Source: Candidatus Limnocylindrales bacterium (lineage in GTDB: Bacteria > Desulfobacterota > Binatia > UBA1149 > CAITLU01). Taken from it: DNA of 64,000 nt. How positions within the stretch are numbered: the first letter of the stretch is position 1; the number at the start of each line of letters is the position of its first letter. Both the position numbers and the translations under genes were made by a program. The stretch covers positions 186,001-250,000 of the forward strand of contig DATNBU010000008.1 of assembly GCA_035571835.1 (NCBI GenBank), written 5' to 3'. A model generated the notes under the pieces. It worked only from the letters and a program-made list of their open reading frames with translations. It made no database searches and was not told the origin of the DNA. Shown here piece by piece: positions 35,565 to 44,243 of this stretch.

Positions 35565-37528
35565 TTTTTCCTCCGCGTGCGTCGTGGCTCGGTGCGCCGC
35601 CCTGATGCGGCCGAAGGCGGTGCAGGAGCAGGAGCGGGCGCTCGCACCGGCCTCGGCTCGCTGGTGTCTTCGTCGTCCGATTGGAACAGAAGGGCAAGCA
35701 GGCCGCCGGCGATCAGCAGCAGCGGAAGAAGGCTCAGCCGGCTGCGCGGAAACACATACTCGCCTGCATTGAACGAGTTCCACGCCGCTTCGTCGCTGCC
35801 GGCGGGAAATTTCTGGAAGTAGTAGCCCTCGTACACGCCGATCGGATTGGCCGAGACAGGTCCGACGACGCCGGCAAGCTCGAACGGCGTGCGCTCGCCG
35901 CTTTCGATGCGAGCGCGAAGCTCACGCCGGAGCTGGTCCGCCTTGCGCTCGACGTCGGCCTTCGCATCGCCGCGTGCGAGAGCCTGGCGCATCGACTGCT
36001 GGACGTTCTGCTCGATGGCGTCCTCGAGCAGCGGCCACGGACGGCCGCTCGTGAAAAGCGGCACCACGTAGCGCGTCATCGGATCGATCAGGAACACGCT
36101 CGAGACGGACATTCCGGAGATTCCGACGTCGCCGATCGGCACCTGCGGATCGACGGCGACGAGAAGGAACTGGATCACGAATGATACGGCGGCAAGCCCG
36201 ATCGTCATCAGCCGCCAGCGGTCGAAGCCTGCCGCAACCGGGATGGCCAGGAGCGCCATGCCCGGCGCGAGATAGCGCGGAACCGCGCACCAGCCGCCAT
36301 CCCAGCCGTTGAAGCTCGCGTTGACGATGAGCAGAAACACCGCGACTGCGGCGACGAGCATGGCCAGCGGCCGCAGCGTGCGTTCCCGCCACAGGAGCCC
36401 GAGCGCAGCGACCGAAACCAGCAGCACCGGGGACGTAAAGAACAAGCCGCGAAACGGCGAAAACAGAAGCGCGCTCGCGACGTCGAGCTGCGGCAGCGCA
36501 AAGATGCCGAACAGTTTGCCGGTGCTGCCGACGAACAGCTTGCTCTCGTAGGCATAGTTGGTCGTGAACGGCGTACCGAAGCACGCCTGGTTGTATGCAC
36601 AGATGACGGCGAGCGGCATGAAAACGCCGGCTCCGAACCAGACGAGGCCGCGCACCGACCGCAGCCGCGTGTAGAGGAACAGCGCGAACACCGGCACGAC
36701 GAGCGCCATCGTATAGTTGGTGATCGCCGCGTAACCGGCGAAAAAACCGGCGGCAGCGAGCGCCGGCGAAAATGCTGTCGCGTCCGCGTCGGTCGCACCC
36801 TCGCGTCGGCGAGCCTCCTTCTCGACGAAATACACGCTGGCGACAAGAGCGGCGGCAATCAGGTTGTGCTCGAACAGCATCGTTCCGTACGTCCAGCCCA
36901 TCGTCGCAAATGCGAACACCAGGGCGGCCGCGCGGGCCGCGGCTTCGGAGGCGAGCCAGCGGGCGATTCTCAGGATGAGCACGGCCGCGAATGCAGTCGC
37001 GAGGCCGGCGCTCAGTACGGATGCGAGCCATGCGCCGATACGCAATGCGCCCGAGGAATCCGGATTGGCCCCGAAAACGCTCCCGACGAGCCGCACCAGC
37101 GCGTAGCCGGGAACCGCAGCAAACGAAGTGCCTGGTGCCTTGTTCGGATGAAAGTGTCCGTCGAAGTACGCGACGTCGCCGGTGGCGGCCACGTCGTCGA
37201 CGGCAGCGAGCTTGCGTGCGCCGGCGGCGGCGGGATCGATCGCGAGCATGCGCCCGGAGGTTCCCCTCCACGCGAGCGCAACCTCGGATCCGGCATGCGC
37301 AACGTTTCCACTGCGGACGGGCACGCGGACGAACGCATCGGTCGCCGCCGGATCGCGTTCGTAGACGAGATACGAATCGATGAAGAACGTGTGCGCTTCG
37401 ACGATCGAGCGCACCAGCGCAAAGCGCGCGTTCTGGTTCCAGCCTCCGCCCTGGTGGAAATAGCCGGCACTCAGCAACACCAGCGCGAAGACGAGCGCGT
37501 CGGCGCGCCGGCTGGCGCGAAACGTCAC
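35561..37528 (-). CDS. Polytopic membrane protein, GT-C glycosyltransferase-like
   Basis: 655 aa with about ten to twelve membrane helices in residues ~10-470 and a large exported or cytosolic C-terminal part. An early loop (after helix 1, residues ~25-150) is extracytoplasmic and contains GWNQNARFALVRSI and DGHFHPNKAPG; the pattern helix, acidic/polar loop, many helices is that of GT-C lipid-linked sugar transferases, but the usual catalytic Asp cannot be assigned with confidence. The tail is Pro/Ala/Arg-rich (ending RRTEPRRTRRKK). It overlaps the genes on both sides by four bases, so it is translated with the MBL hydrolase and the serine hydrolase. Confidence 0.65.
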   Translation of the reverse strand: MTFRASRRADALVFALVLLSAGYFHQGGGWNQNARFALVRSIVEAHTFFIDSYLVYERDPAATDAFVRVPVRSGNVAHAGSEVALAWRGTSGRMLAIDPAAAGARKLAAVDDVAATGDVAYFDGHFHPNKAPGTSFAAVPGYALVRLVGSVFGANPDSSGALRIGAWLASVLSAGLATAFAAVLILRIARWLASEAAARAAALVFAFATMGWTYGTMLFEHNLIAAALVASVYFVEKEARRREGATDADATAFSPALAAAGFFAGYAAITNYTMALVVPVFALFLYTRLRSVRGLVWFGAGVFMPLAVICAYNQACFGTPFTTNYAYESKLFVGSTGKLFGIFALPQLDVASALLFSPFRGLFFTSPVLLVSVAALGLLWRERTLRPLAMLVAAVAVFLLIVNASFNGWDGGWCAVPRYLAPGMALLAIPVAAGFDRWRLMTIGLAAVSFVIQFLLVAVDPQVPIGDVGISGMSVSSVFLIDPMTRYVVPLFTSGRPWPLLEDAIEQNVQQSMRQALARGDAKADVERKADQLRRELRARIESGERTPFELAGVVGPVSANPIGVYEGYYFQKFPAGSDEAAWNSFNAGEYVFPRSRLSLLPLLLIAGGLLALLFQSDDEDTSEPRPVRAPAPAPAPPSAASGRRTEPRRTRRKK

Positions 37529-38550
37529 GGCGGGTTCCCGCTGCTTGCTGCAGCGGCCAGCCCTTCGAACGGATCGAACGGCTCGGCGACGGCCGGCCAG
37601 CGAACGTCGATCCTGTCGCGGCCGGCGCGCTCGCGCACGAACGCCATTGCGACGTCGACCCTGTCGAGCAGGAACGGAAGTGCAACGAGCGGCTGCTCGA
37701 GGCCGCGCGTAAAATCGTCCCAGTGGATCGGAATCACCCGCTTTGCACCGACGGCAGCGACGGTCTCGCGCCAGTACGCATCGCGGTACGCATCGTCCTT
37801 GGTCCCGAGAAGGCCGATTCCGAGAAACACGACGTCGGCCTTGCGTCCTGCAAGCGCACCTTCGACATAGCCGGCGCTCGACTGGACCAGCGCAGTGCGG
37901 CCCGCGCGTTCGACGAAGATCGAGAAGCTTCCGCCTTCGAGATACTCCGTGACACGTGCGGGAGTGGCGAGCGGCCTGGTGATCTCGCCCATGCCCTGTC
38001 CGTGGGGAAAGTGGCGCGACGGAACCACAGTGACCGTAAGATCACCAAAGCTCAGCGTCTCGGTGCCGCGCACCACATGGATGCGACTTTCCGGAAAATC
38101 GCGCCCACGTGCGGTATTGGCCGTGCTCTCGGAGCCGACGATCACGGCGCCGGTCCGTGACGCGACATCGGCCGTGTCCATCGCATGATCGTAGTGCGAG
38201 TGCCCGGTGACGATGGCGTCCAGATGCTCGATCCCGGCCATCTTCAGCGCGGCGTCGATCCGCTCCGCATCCGGTTCGATCCTGCCGAGCGCGGTGCGCA
38301 CGAGGCCCGGACGCGTGAAAAATCCATCGGTCATCACGGCGGTCTTCGCATCACGAAACAGGAGCGTGGACACGCCGAGGAACGTCACGCGCAGACCGTC
38401 GGCGCCGGCCGCAGAATCCGCAGGCGCGATCGCGAGCTCGGACGCGTAACCATAAACGGACGGCCGCAGGTTCCACTGCCACGCAAGCCAGGTTCCTGCC
38501 ACGACGAGAAGCCCGGCCACCAGCGCAACAAATATTCTGAGGATGCGCAT
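37525..38550 (-). CDS. MBL-fold metallohydrolase with an N-terminal membrane anchor
   Basis: 341 aa. Residues ~5-26 form one hydrophobic helix (IFVALVAGLLVVAGTWLAWQ) that anchors or exports the protein. The metallo-beta-lactamase fold is shown by VTFLGVSTLLF, VMTDGFFTRPG, the metal motif GHSHYDHAMD near residue 116, RHFPHGQG and the late VIPIHWDDF. Relatives include UlaG-type lactonases and phosphodiesterases. The ATG directly abuts the stop of the phosphotransferase gene (TGA-ATG with no spacer) and its stop overlaps the next gene by four bases. Confidence 0.85.
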   Translation of the reverse strand: MRILRIFVALVAGLLVVAGTWLAWQWNLRPSVYGYASELAIAPADSAAGADGLRVTFLGVSTLLFRDAKTAVMTDGFFTRPGLVRTALGRIEPDAERIDAALKMAGIEHLDAIVTGHSHYDHAMDTADVASRTGAVIVGSESTANTARGRDFPESRIHVVRGTETLSFGDLTVTVVPSRHFPHGQGMGEITRPLATPARVTEYLEGGSFSIFVERAGRTALVQSSAGYVEGALAGRKADVVFLGIGLLGTKDDAYRDAYWRETVAAVGAKRVIPIHWDDFTRGLEQPLVALPFLLDRVDVAMAFVRERAGRDRIDVRWPAVAEPFDPFEGLAAAASSGNPP

Positions 38551-39651
38551 TCAGCTGCCCGCTACGATCCGGTCGGCGCGCCGGAAAAGTCCGAGCGTGA
38601 TTGCGTGCAGCATGTCGCCGATTTCGACCGGTGCCTTGCCGGCGAAAGCGCGGGCGTGGGTTCCTTCGAGGACGATGCCGAGCTTGAAGCACGCCATTGC
38701 GACGTACCAGTCGAGCGAATCGAGCGCGCGACTGCAGCCCTCGGCATAGCTCCGCACGAGCTCGTCGCGCCGCGGCAGACCACCGGCCTGCACGTAGAGC
38801 GACGCCGCGCCGACCGAGACGTCTTCGGCGTCGGGCCACGTCGCGAGCAGCCAGCCGAGATCGAGCAGCGGATCTCCGAGCGTCGACATCTCCCAGTCGA
38901 CGATGGCCACCAGCCGCGCGCTCGCCGGGTCGTACATCACGTTGGCGAGATGATAGTCGCCGTGAAGAATGCCGGTCGCTCCCTGCTCGGGACGATTGCG
39001 CTCGAGCCACGCGGCGATGCGCTCGATGCCGGGAATGCGAGGCCCGGGATAGCCCTGATGCCGCGAGTACGACTCGAGCTCGGACAGCCACCTCGATACC
39101 TGGCGCTCGAGAAAGCCCTGCGGCTTTCCGAAGTCGGAAAGGCCGATCGCGGCGGGATCCAGACGCGACAGTCGCGACAGCGCGCGCGCGGATTCGAGTC
39201 CCATTTCATGGCGAACGCCGGCATCGCCGGCATGAAGCGCCGGAAGCTCCGTCGTCGCATTGAAGCCATCGACGGGCTCCATCAGGTAGAACACGGCGCC
39301 GCCCATCACCGCTTCGTCGAAGCAGCCGGCGATGAAACCGGGGTGCGGCACGTCGCTGCCGGCGAGCGCGGCCAGCACGCGGCCCTCGCGTCGCAGTGAA
39401 TCGTTGCTCTTCGGACGAAGGTGGCGGGGCGGGCGGCGAAGCACGTATTCGCGGCCGCCGCGGGAAAACCGCACGAGCACGTTCTGCGTGCCCCCGGCCA
39501 GCAGCCGGATGCCGGTGATCTGGCCGCCCGGCAGGCCCTCGCGATCCATCCAGTCCGAAAGAACGGCGAAATCGACGAGCTCGCCGTCGATTCCCGCTTC
39601 CTTCCCGGCATCTTTCGCGGTCTTGTATTCGGACGGACGCATGGTCTGCAT
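38551..39651 (-). CDS. Aminoglycoside-phosphotransferase-like kinase (ACAD10-type phosphotransferase family)
   Basis: 366 aa from ATG 39651 (a second ATG three codons in is possible). The protein-kinase-like fold is shown by ITGIRLLAGGTQNVLVRF, YVLRRPPRHLRP, AVFYLMEPVDG, the catalytic ILHGDYHLANVMYD loop and IVDWEMSTLGDPLLDLGW, the metal-binding DxD region. This subgroup often accompanies acyl-CoA dehydrogenases and is thought to phosphorylate hydroxyacyl intermediates; no antibiotic role is implied. First gene of a four-gene operon ending at 34401. Confidence 0.9.
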   Translation of the reverse strand: MQTMRPSEYKTAKDAGKEAGIDGELVDFAVLSDWMDREGLPGGQITGIRLLAGGTQNVLVRFSRGGREYVLRRPPRHLRPKSNDSLRREGRVLAALAGSDVPHPGFIAGCFDEAVMGGAVFYLMEPVDGFNATTELPALHAGDAGVRHEMGLESARALSRLSRLDPAAIGLSDFGKPQGFLERQVSRWLSELESYSRHQGYPGPRIPGIERIAAWLERNRPEQGATGILHGDYHLANVMYDPASARLVAIVDWEMSTLGDPLLDLGWLLATWPDAEDVSVGAASLYVQAGGLPRRDELVRSYAEGCSRALDSLDWYVAMACFKLGIVLEGTHARAFAGKAPVEIGDMLHAITLGLFRRADRIVAGS

Positions 39652-39878
39652 GCTCTGGTTGGCTTCGGCGGTCGGCTCGTTCCCGCTGCGATGCCGGCCG
39701 GCGTCCGGATCGTCGCCGCGGTGTGCCGGCCTGCCAGGCCTCCGGTGGCTCGTAATCGAGCGCGCCGATGGAGTCGAACCGCAGTGCTCGATCGAGTGCG
39801 GTTGCATCGGCTGCTGCCCATGGCCAACTTCGACGCTTCGACCATCCATTCCGGATGACCAGGGGAGGAGACCCAATC

Positions 39879-41498
39879 ATGAAACGTTTCGTATCGCGGC
39901 AAACTGCCGCTGCCGCGCTCATTCTGTCGGCTGCATTCGGACTGCCGGCGCTCGCCTCGGCGCAGACGCTGATCGCGACCGCCGACGGCAACGTGCAGGG
40001 GCAAGTCACCGACGGCGCTCGCGAGTTCCTCGGCATTCCGTATGCCGCGCCGCCGGTCGGCCCGCTTCGCTTCAAGCCGCCGCAGGATCCGACGCCGTGG
40101 GTGGTCACGCTCGATGCGACGGCCTACCCGCCGGCATGCTCGCAGCTCCCGACCCTGACCAACAACAACACGCGCATCGAGAACGAAGACTGTCTGTACC
40201 TGAATGTGTGGACGCCGAACCCGGCACCGACGACGCCGCTTCCGGTCATGTTCTGGATCCACGGCGGCTCGAACACGTCCGGATCGACCGGCGATCCGGT
40301 TCCGTTCCCCGGTCACACCGGCCAGTTCTACGACGGTCACAGGATGGCGCGGGACAACAACGTGATCGTCGTCAGCGTGAACTATCGCCTGAACGTCTTC
40401 GGGTTCTTCGGGCTGACCGAGATTGCCGCCGAGGATCCAGGCTATCCGTACGCCGGCAACCAGGGACTTCTCGACCAGCGCAAAGGCATGCAGTGGGTCC
40501 ACGACAACATCGCGGCCTTCGGCGGCGATCCGGCGAACGTGACGATCTACGGCGAGTCGGCTGGTTCGTTCGACGTCTGCGCGCACGTCGTCTCGGCCGG
40601 CAGCCAGCCGCTGTTCCAGAAGGCGATCAGCGAGAGCGGCGGCTGCACCGTCGGCGTCAACACGAATCAGGAGTCGATCGATCAGGCCGATGTGATTGCC
40701 GACGCCGTCGGCTGCGGTGACGCCGAGGACCGGCTCGCGTGCCTGCGCGGCGTATCGACCGGAGACCTGCTCGATGCCGGGCCGCTCGTCGCGCTGGTCG
40801 GAGAAGGAACCAATCTGGCGATTTCGGTCGACGGCGGATTCCTCACGGATCTACCGATCAACCTGTTCGACGACGCCGTCGAAGACACCACGCTGATCCC
40901 GAGAAAGCCGTACATCCTCGGTTCGAACACCGACGAAGGAACTCTGTTCTTCGTCAACAGCCCCGAGCTGACGCCCGAAGAGTACACCGCAGAGCTGATC
41001 AGCCGGTTCGACACCGACGCAGCGGCAGTCGAGGCGATGTATCCGGCGTCGAACTACGATTCACCGCGCGATGCTCTCATCCACGTGTTCGGCGACGCCG
41101 CGCTGGTCTGTTCGACGTACGATACGGCGAAGCGCTACTCGCGCATCAAGGCCAACAAGGCGCGGACGTTCGTTTACAACTTTGACCGCAAGCCGCCCCT
41201 CGGCCTGATCGATTCGCTCAATCTCGGCGTGTTCCACGGAATCGAGATCGGCTTCGTGTTCAACTCGATCGACGACTTCGGCGCGACCGACAAGATCCTG
41301 TCGGCGAGCGTACAGCAGTACTGGTCGTCGCTTGCGACCACCGGCAAGCCGAAGAACGCGGGCCGCTTCAAATGGCCCAAGTTCAAGGAGAAGAGCTGGA
41401 AGATGCTGCGCCTCGACGCTCCGCTGGCACAGCTCTCGGAATACAAGAAGGCCGAGTGCGAGTTCTGGTCCTCGAGGTACGAGGCAGGCACGCTCTGA
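39879..41498 (+). CDS. Secreted type-B carboxylesterase
   Basis: 539 aa from ATG 39879, with GGGGAGGAG about 10 bases upstream. Signal peptide about 1-27 (AAALILSAAFGLPALASAQ). The alpha/beta-hydrolase core shows REFLGIPYAAPPVGPLRFKP, EDCLYLNVWTP, the oxyanion FWIHGGSN and the nucleophile elbow YGESAGSFD with Ser227. The acid is likely Glu in SNTDEGTLFF and the His in LGVFHGIEIGFVF. It would cleave carboxylic esters in the periplasm or outside the cell. Neighbours give no substrate clue. Confidence 0.92.
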   Translation: MKRFVSRQTAAAALILSAAFGLPALASAQTLIATADGNVQGQVTDGAREFLGIPYAAPPVGPLRFKPPQDPTPWVVTLDATAYPPACSQLPTLTNNNTRIENEDCLYLNVWTPNPAPTTPLPVMFWIHGGSNTSGSTGDPVPFPGHTGQFYDGHRMARDNNVIVVSVNYRLNVFGFFGLTEIAAEDPGYPYAGNQGLLDQRKGMQWVHDNIAAFGGDPANVTIYGESAGSFDVCAHVVSAGSQPLFQKAISESGGCTVGVNTNQESIDQADVIADAVGCGDAEDRLACLRGVSTGDLLDAGPLVALVGEGTNLAISVDGGFLTDLPINLFDDAVEDTTLIPRKPYILGSNTDEGTLFFVNSPELTPEEYTAELISRFDTDAAAVEAMYPASNYDSPRDALIHVFGDAALVCSTYDTAKRYSRIKANKARTFVYNFDRKPPLGLIDSLNLGVFHGIEIGFVFNSIDDFGATDKILSASVQQYWSSLATTGKPKNAGRFKWPKFKEKSWKMLRLDAPLAQLSEYKKAECEFWSSRYEAGTL

Positions 41499-41514
41499 GC
41501 GCGGCTTGAGAGGA

Positions 41515-41835
41515 CTACTTCGATTCGCGCTCGGGCGCGGTAAGGCAGGTCGTCGCCGTCGGCGCGACCTTCCACCCGCCCAGGCGCGAATCCTTCGCCG
41601 TCGCCGACAGGCACCCGCTGATTTCCATCGCAGTCTTTGCAACGTCGAGCTTGCTCGCATCCGGCGCGAGCCGGTTCTTCGCGAGCGCGACGGCAACCTC
41701 GGAACGCTCGGCCGCACTGGCAGCGGTCCATTCGGCCAGCGTCGAATCACCAGTGAGCGTCGTGGACCCGGCGTGCGCAGCACCTGCGCACGCAAGCAGC
41801 GTCAACGACATGAGCGCGAGGTTACTGGTCTTCAC
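41515..41835 (-). CDS. Small secreted protein, unknown
   Basis: 106 aa. A signal peptide (1-22, LALMSLTLLACAGAAHA) is followed by a short helical protein with two Cys (SGCLSATAKDSRLGG and TTCLTAPERESK), which could pair. No family recognised. Its ATG lies inside the end of the upstream gene (14 bases shared), so the two are probably translated together. Confidence 0.6.
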   Translation of the reverse strand: MKTSNLALMSLTLLACAGAAHAGSTTLTGDSTLAEWTAASAAERSEVAVALAKNRLAPDASKLDVAKTAMEISGCLSATAKDSRLGGWKVAPTATTCLTAPERESK

Positions 41836-42700
41836 TCAGCGATCCGGCTTTCCAGTTGAACGGGCCGCTCGCGGTGTGCGTCGAGCCGCCGCTGACGGCG
41901 GAATGGGTTCCCGTCGCCTTGTTCGTGAAACCGCCGGTGACTGACGACCACTGACCGCTCGCAAGCGCGCCCTGTCCGCCGCTGACGGCCGCGAACGTAT
42001 TGCTCGCGGTGTTCTCGCATCCGCCGGACACGGTGGAATTGATGCCGCTCGCGGTGTTGCCGAAGCCGGCGCCGACGCTTGCATACTGGCCGCTCGCAAC
42101 GTTCTGCGAGCCCCCGCAGACCGCAGAGTTCAGGCCCGAGGCGACGTTGTCCTTGCCTCCGAGCACGCACGCGGCGCGGTTGGAGATCGTGTTGCGTTCG
42201 CCGGCCACGATGCCGCCAAAGCTCGTGTACTCGTGCTGCTCGCCGACGACGAGATTGTGCGAACCGGTGTGATCCTGGCCCGACGACGCCTCGTTGTATC
42301 CGACGACGAGATTGCCGAGTCCGTTGGTGGTGCCGCCGGTCGAGCCGCTTCCGTCGACGACCTGTACGTTGACACCCGAGAACACGATCGTGTCGGTGGC
42401 TCGCGAAACTCCGGCGAGAAGCGCCTGCAGGTCGCCGACCACGTCCTGCAGCTCGGCAAGACTCGCCTGTGTGCTGGCGAGCGTTTCCTCGAGCTCCTGG
42501 ACGCGCGGCTCGAGCGTCGCACACTCGCCTCCGCAGACGAGACTGACGGGCTGTCCGACGGCAAACTTGAGGACGCTCAGCGCGTCCGCGGTCGTCACCG
42601 TATTGGTCTCGTTGACGTCTCCGCAGACCTGGGCCCCGGCCGATGGGCCAAATGCAACGACGGCCAGAATCGCGAGCAGCGACAAACCCCGATTTCCCAT
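41822..42700 (-). CDS. Secreted YadA-head-like beta-roll protein with dockerin-like and coiled-coil N-terminus
   Basis: 292 aa from ATG 42700, with GGGAGA about 8 bases upstream. Signal peptide 1-23. Residues 25-60 are a dockerin-like tag (CGDVNETNTVTTADALSVLK, AVGQPVSLVC). Residues ~62-95 are a coiled coil (LEPRVQELEETLASTQASLA). From ~140 to the end there are 14-residue periods with S-G / NTASG / AVSGG, the pattern of trimeric-autotransporter (YadA/Hia) head repeats, which form a left-handed beta-roll. Unlike such adhesins it has no C-terminal membrane anchor. It ends within the start of a small secreted-protein gene. Confidence 0.8.
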   Translation of the reverse strand: MGNRGLSLLAILAVVAFGPSAGAQVCGDVNETNTVTTADALSVLKFAVGQPVSLVCGGECATLEPRVQELEETLASTQASLAELQDVVGDLQALLAGVSRATDTIVFSGVNVQVVDGSGSTGGTTNGLGNLVVGYNEASSGQDHTGSHNLVVGEQHEYTSFGGIVAGERNTISNRAACVLGGKDNVASGLNSAVCGGSQNVASGQYASVGAGFGNTASGINSTVSGGCENTASNTFAAVSGGQGALASGQWSSVTGGFTNKATGTHSAVSGGSTHTASGPFNWKAGSLSEDQ

Positions 42701-42838
42701 TCCGTATCTCCCGTACGCACTGCGTGGCAGTGAAGTGTCAGTTGTTCTACCCGAAGATCGCCGGACTTCCCACAGGCGTTCGCGTGCCGGTCCATGGATC
42801 GACTGAGCCCGGCTTTCATGATTCTGTCGCGCACTGCG

Positions 42839-44086
42839 ATGACAACGAACCTTACCGAACGGCCCGGCCGGATTTTCGTCGACCCGACGGCGTATGCCGA
42901 CGAGAAACGCTGGCACGAAGCGGCGGCGCGGATTCGCCGCGAAGATCCCGTGCACCGCGTCGAGGAGCCGGGCTTCGATCCGTTCTGGGCGGTCACCCGT
43001 CACGAGCACGTCGCCGAGATCGAGCGCCAGCACGACAAGTTCTGGAACACGATGGAGTCGGTGCTGTTCCCGCGCGTGTCGCTCGAGGAGCGGGCTGCTA
43101 TCGGCGTCGAGATCAAGACGCTGGTTCACATGGACGGCGCCGAGCACCGCGCGTACCGCGCGGTGACCAACGACTGGTTCAAGCCGGCCAATCTGAAGCG
43201 CCTGTTCGAGGAGCGCATCGCCGAGCTCTCGCGCGAGTTCGTCGGCCGCATGGCCGAACGAGGCAGCCGCTGCGACTTCGCACGCGACATTGCGCTGTAT
43301 TACCCGCTGCGCGTGATCATGAGCATTCTCGGCGTTCCGGACACCGACGAGCCGCGCATGCTGCAGCTCACGCAGCAGCTGTTCGGCAACGAAGACGTCG
43401 AATTTGCCGGCGACGACCGCACGCGGGCGCTGATCGAGGCGCTCATGGATTTCGCGACGTACTTCGCAGCGATGACGGCCGACCGCCGCGCGCATCCGAC
43501 GAGCGACCTCGCGACAACGATCGCCAACGGAAAGATTTCCGGCGAGCCGCTCGGCGAGCTCGAAACGGCCGGCTACTACACGATCGTCGCGACGGCGGGG
43601 CACGATACCACGTCGAGCGCGCTCGCGACCGGCCTGCTATTGCTTGCCCGCCACCCCGAGCAGCTGCGCCTGCTGAAAGATGATCCGTCACTCATCGACA
43701 ATGCGGTCGACGAGATGATCCGCATCGCGACGCCGGTGCGGCACTTCATGCGCTACGCGCAGGTCGACTATGAGCTCGGCGGCAAACCGATCCGCAAGGG
43801 CGACGGCCTGCTGATGTCGTACCTGTCGGCGAATCGCGACGAGTCGGTCTTCGAGGATCCGTTCGCATTCGACGTGACGCGAAAGAACGCCGGCGAGCAT
43901 CTCGCGTTCGGAATCGGAGTGCACTTCTGCCTCGGTGCGCACCTGTCGCGCATGGAGCTTCGCGGATTCCTTCGCGAGCTGCTGCCGCGTCTCGAGTCGG
44001 TCGAGCTCGACGGCGATCCGGAGTTCACGCTGGCAACATTCGTCGGCGGGCCGAAGCGGCTGCCGATTCGCTACGTAATGAGCTAA
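42839..44086 (+). CDS. Cytochrome P450
   Basis: 415 aa, the usual length of a soluble bacterial P450; start at ATG 42839 because the 42794 frame adds 15 unlikely residues. Landmarks: the oxygen-activating I-helix AGHDTTSSALA (~253), the ExxR motif EMIR, PVRHFMRYAQ and the haem loop AFGIGVHFCLGAHLSRMEL with Cys364 as thiolate ligand. It hydroxylates an unidentified hydrophobic substrate with electrons from a ferredoxin/reductase encoded elsewhere. No ferredoxin gene is adjacent. Confidence 0.95.
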   Translation: MTTNLTERPGRIFVDPTAYADEKRWHEAAARIRREDPVHRVEEPGFDPFWAVTRHEHVAEIERQHDKFWNTMESVLFPRVSLEERAAIGVEIKTLVHMDGAEHRAYRAVTNDWFKPANLKRLFEERIAELSREFVGRMAERGSRCDFARDIALYYPLRVIMSILGVPDTDEPRMLQLTQQLFGNEDVEFAGDDRTRALIEALMDFATYFAAMTADRRAHPTSDLATTIANGKISGEPLGELETAGYYTIVATAGHDTTSSALATGLLLLARHPEQLRLLKDDPSLIDNAVDEMIRIATPVRHFMRYAQVDYELGGKPIRKGDGLLMSYLSANRDESVFEDPFAFDVTRKNAGEHLAFGIGVHFCLGAHLSRMELRGFLRELLPRLESVELDGDPEFTLATFVGGPKRLPIRYVMS

Positions 44087-44243
44087 GGCGCGGTCTACCG
44101 GCACGGCCGTAAGGAAGGCTCCGTACCAGCGACTACGCTGTCTGCCGGGAGCAGCAGTGCATCGGACGCTCGATGAGCGAAGACCAGGGAATCGCGCATC
44201 GCCCGGTTGACGCAGCTCGAGCCGCTCCGATACGTTGCGCCGC

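Noticed and set aside
38551-39651. Aminoglycoside-resistance kinase
   Set aside because: The motifs fit the ACAD10-type metabolic subgroup, not the aminoglycoside enzymes.
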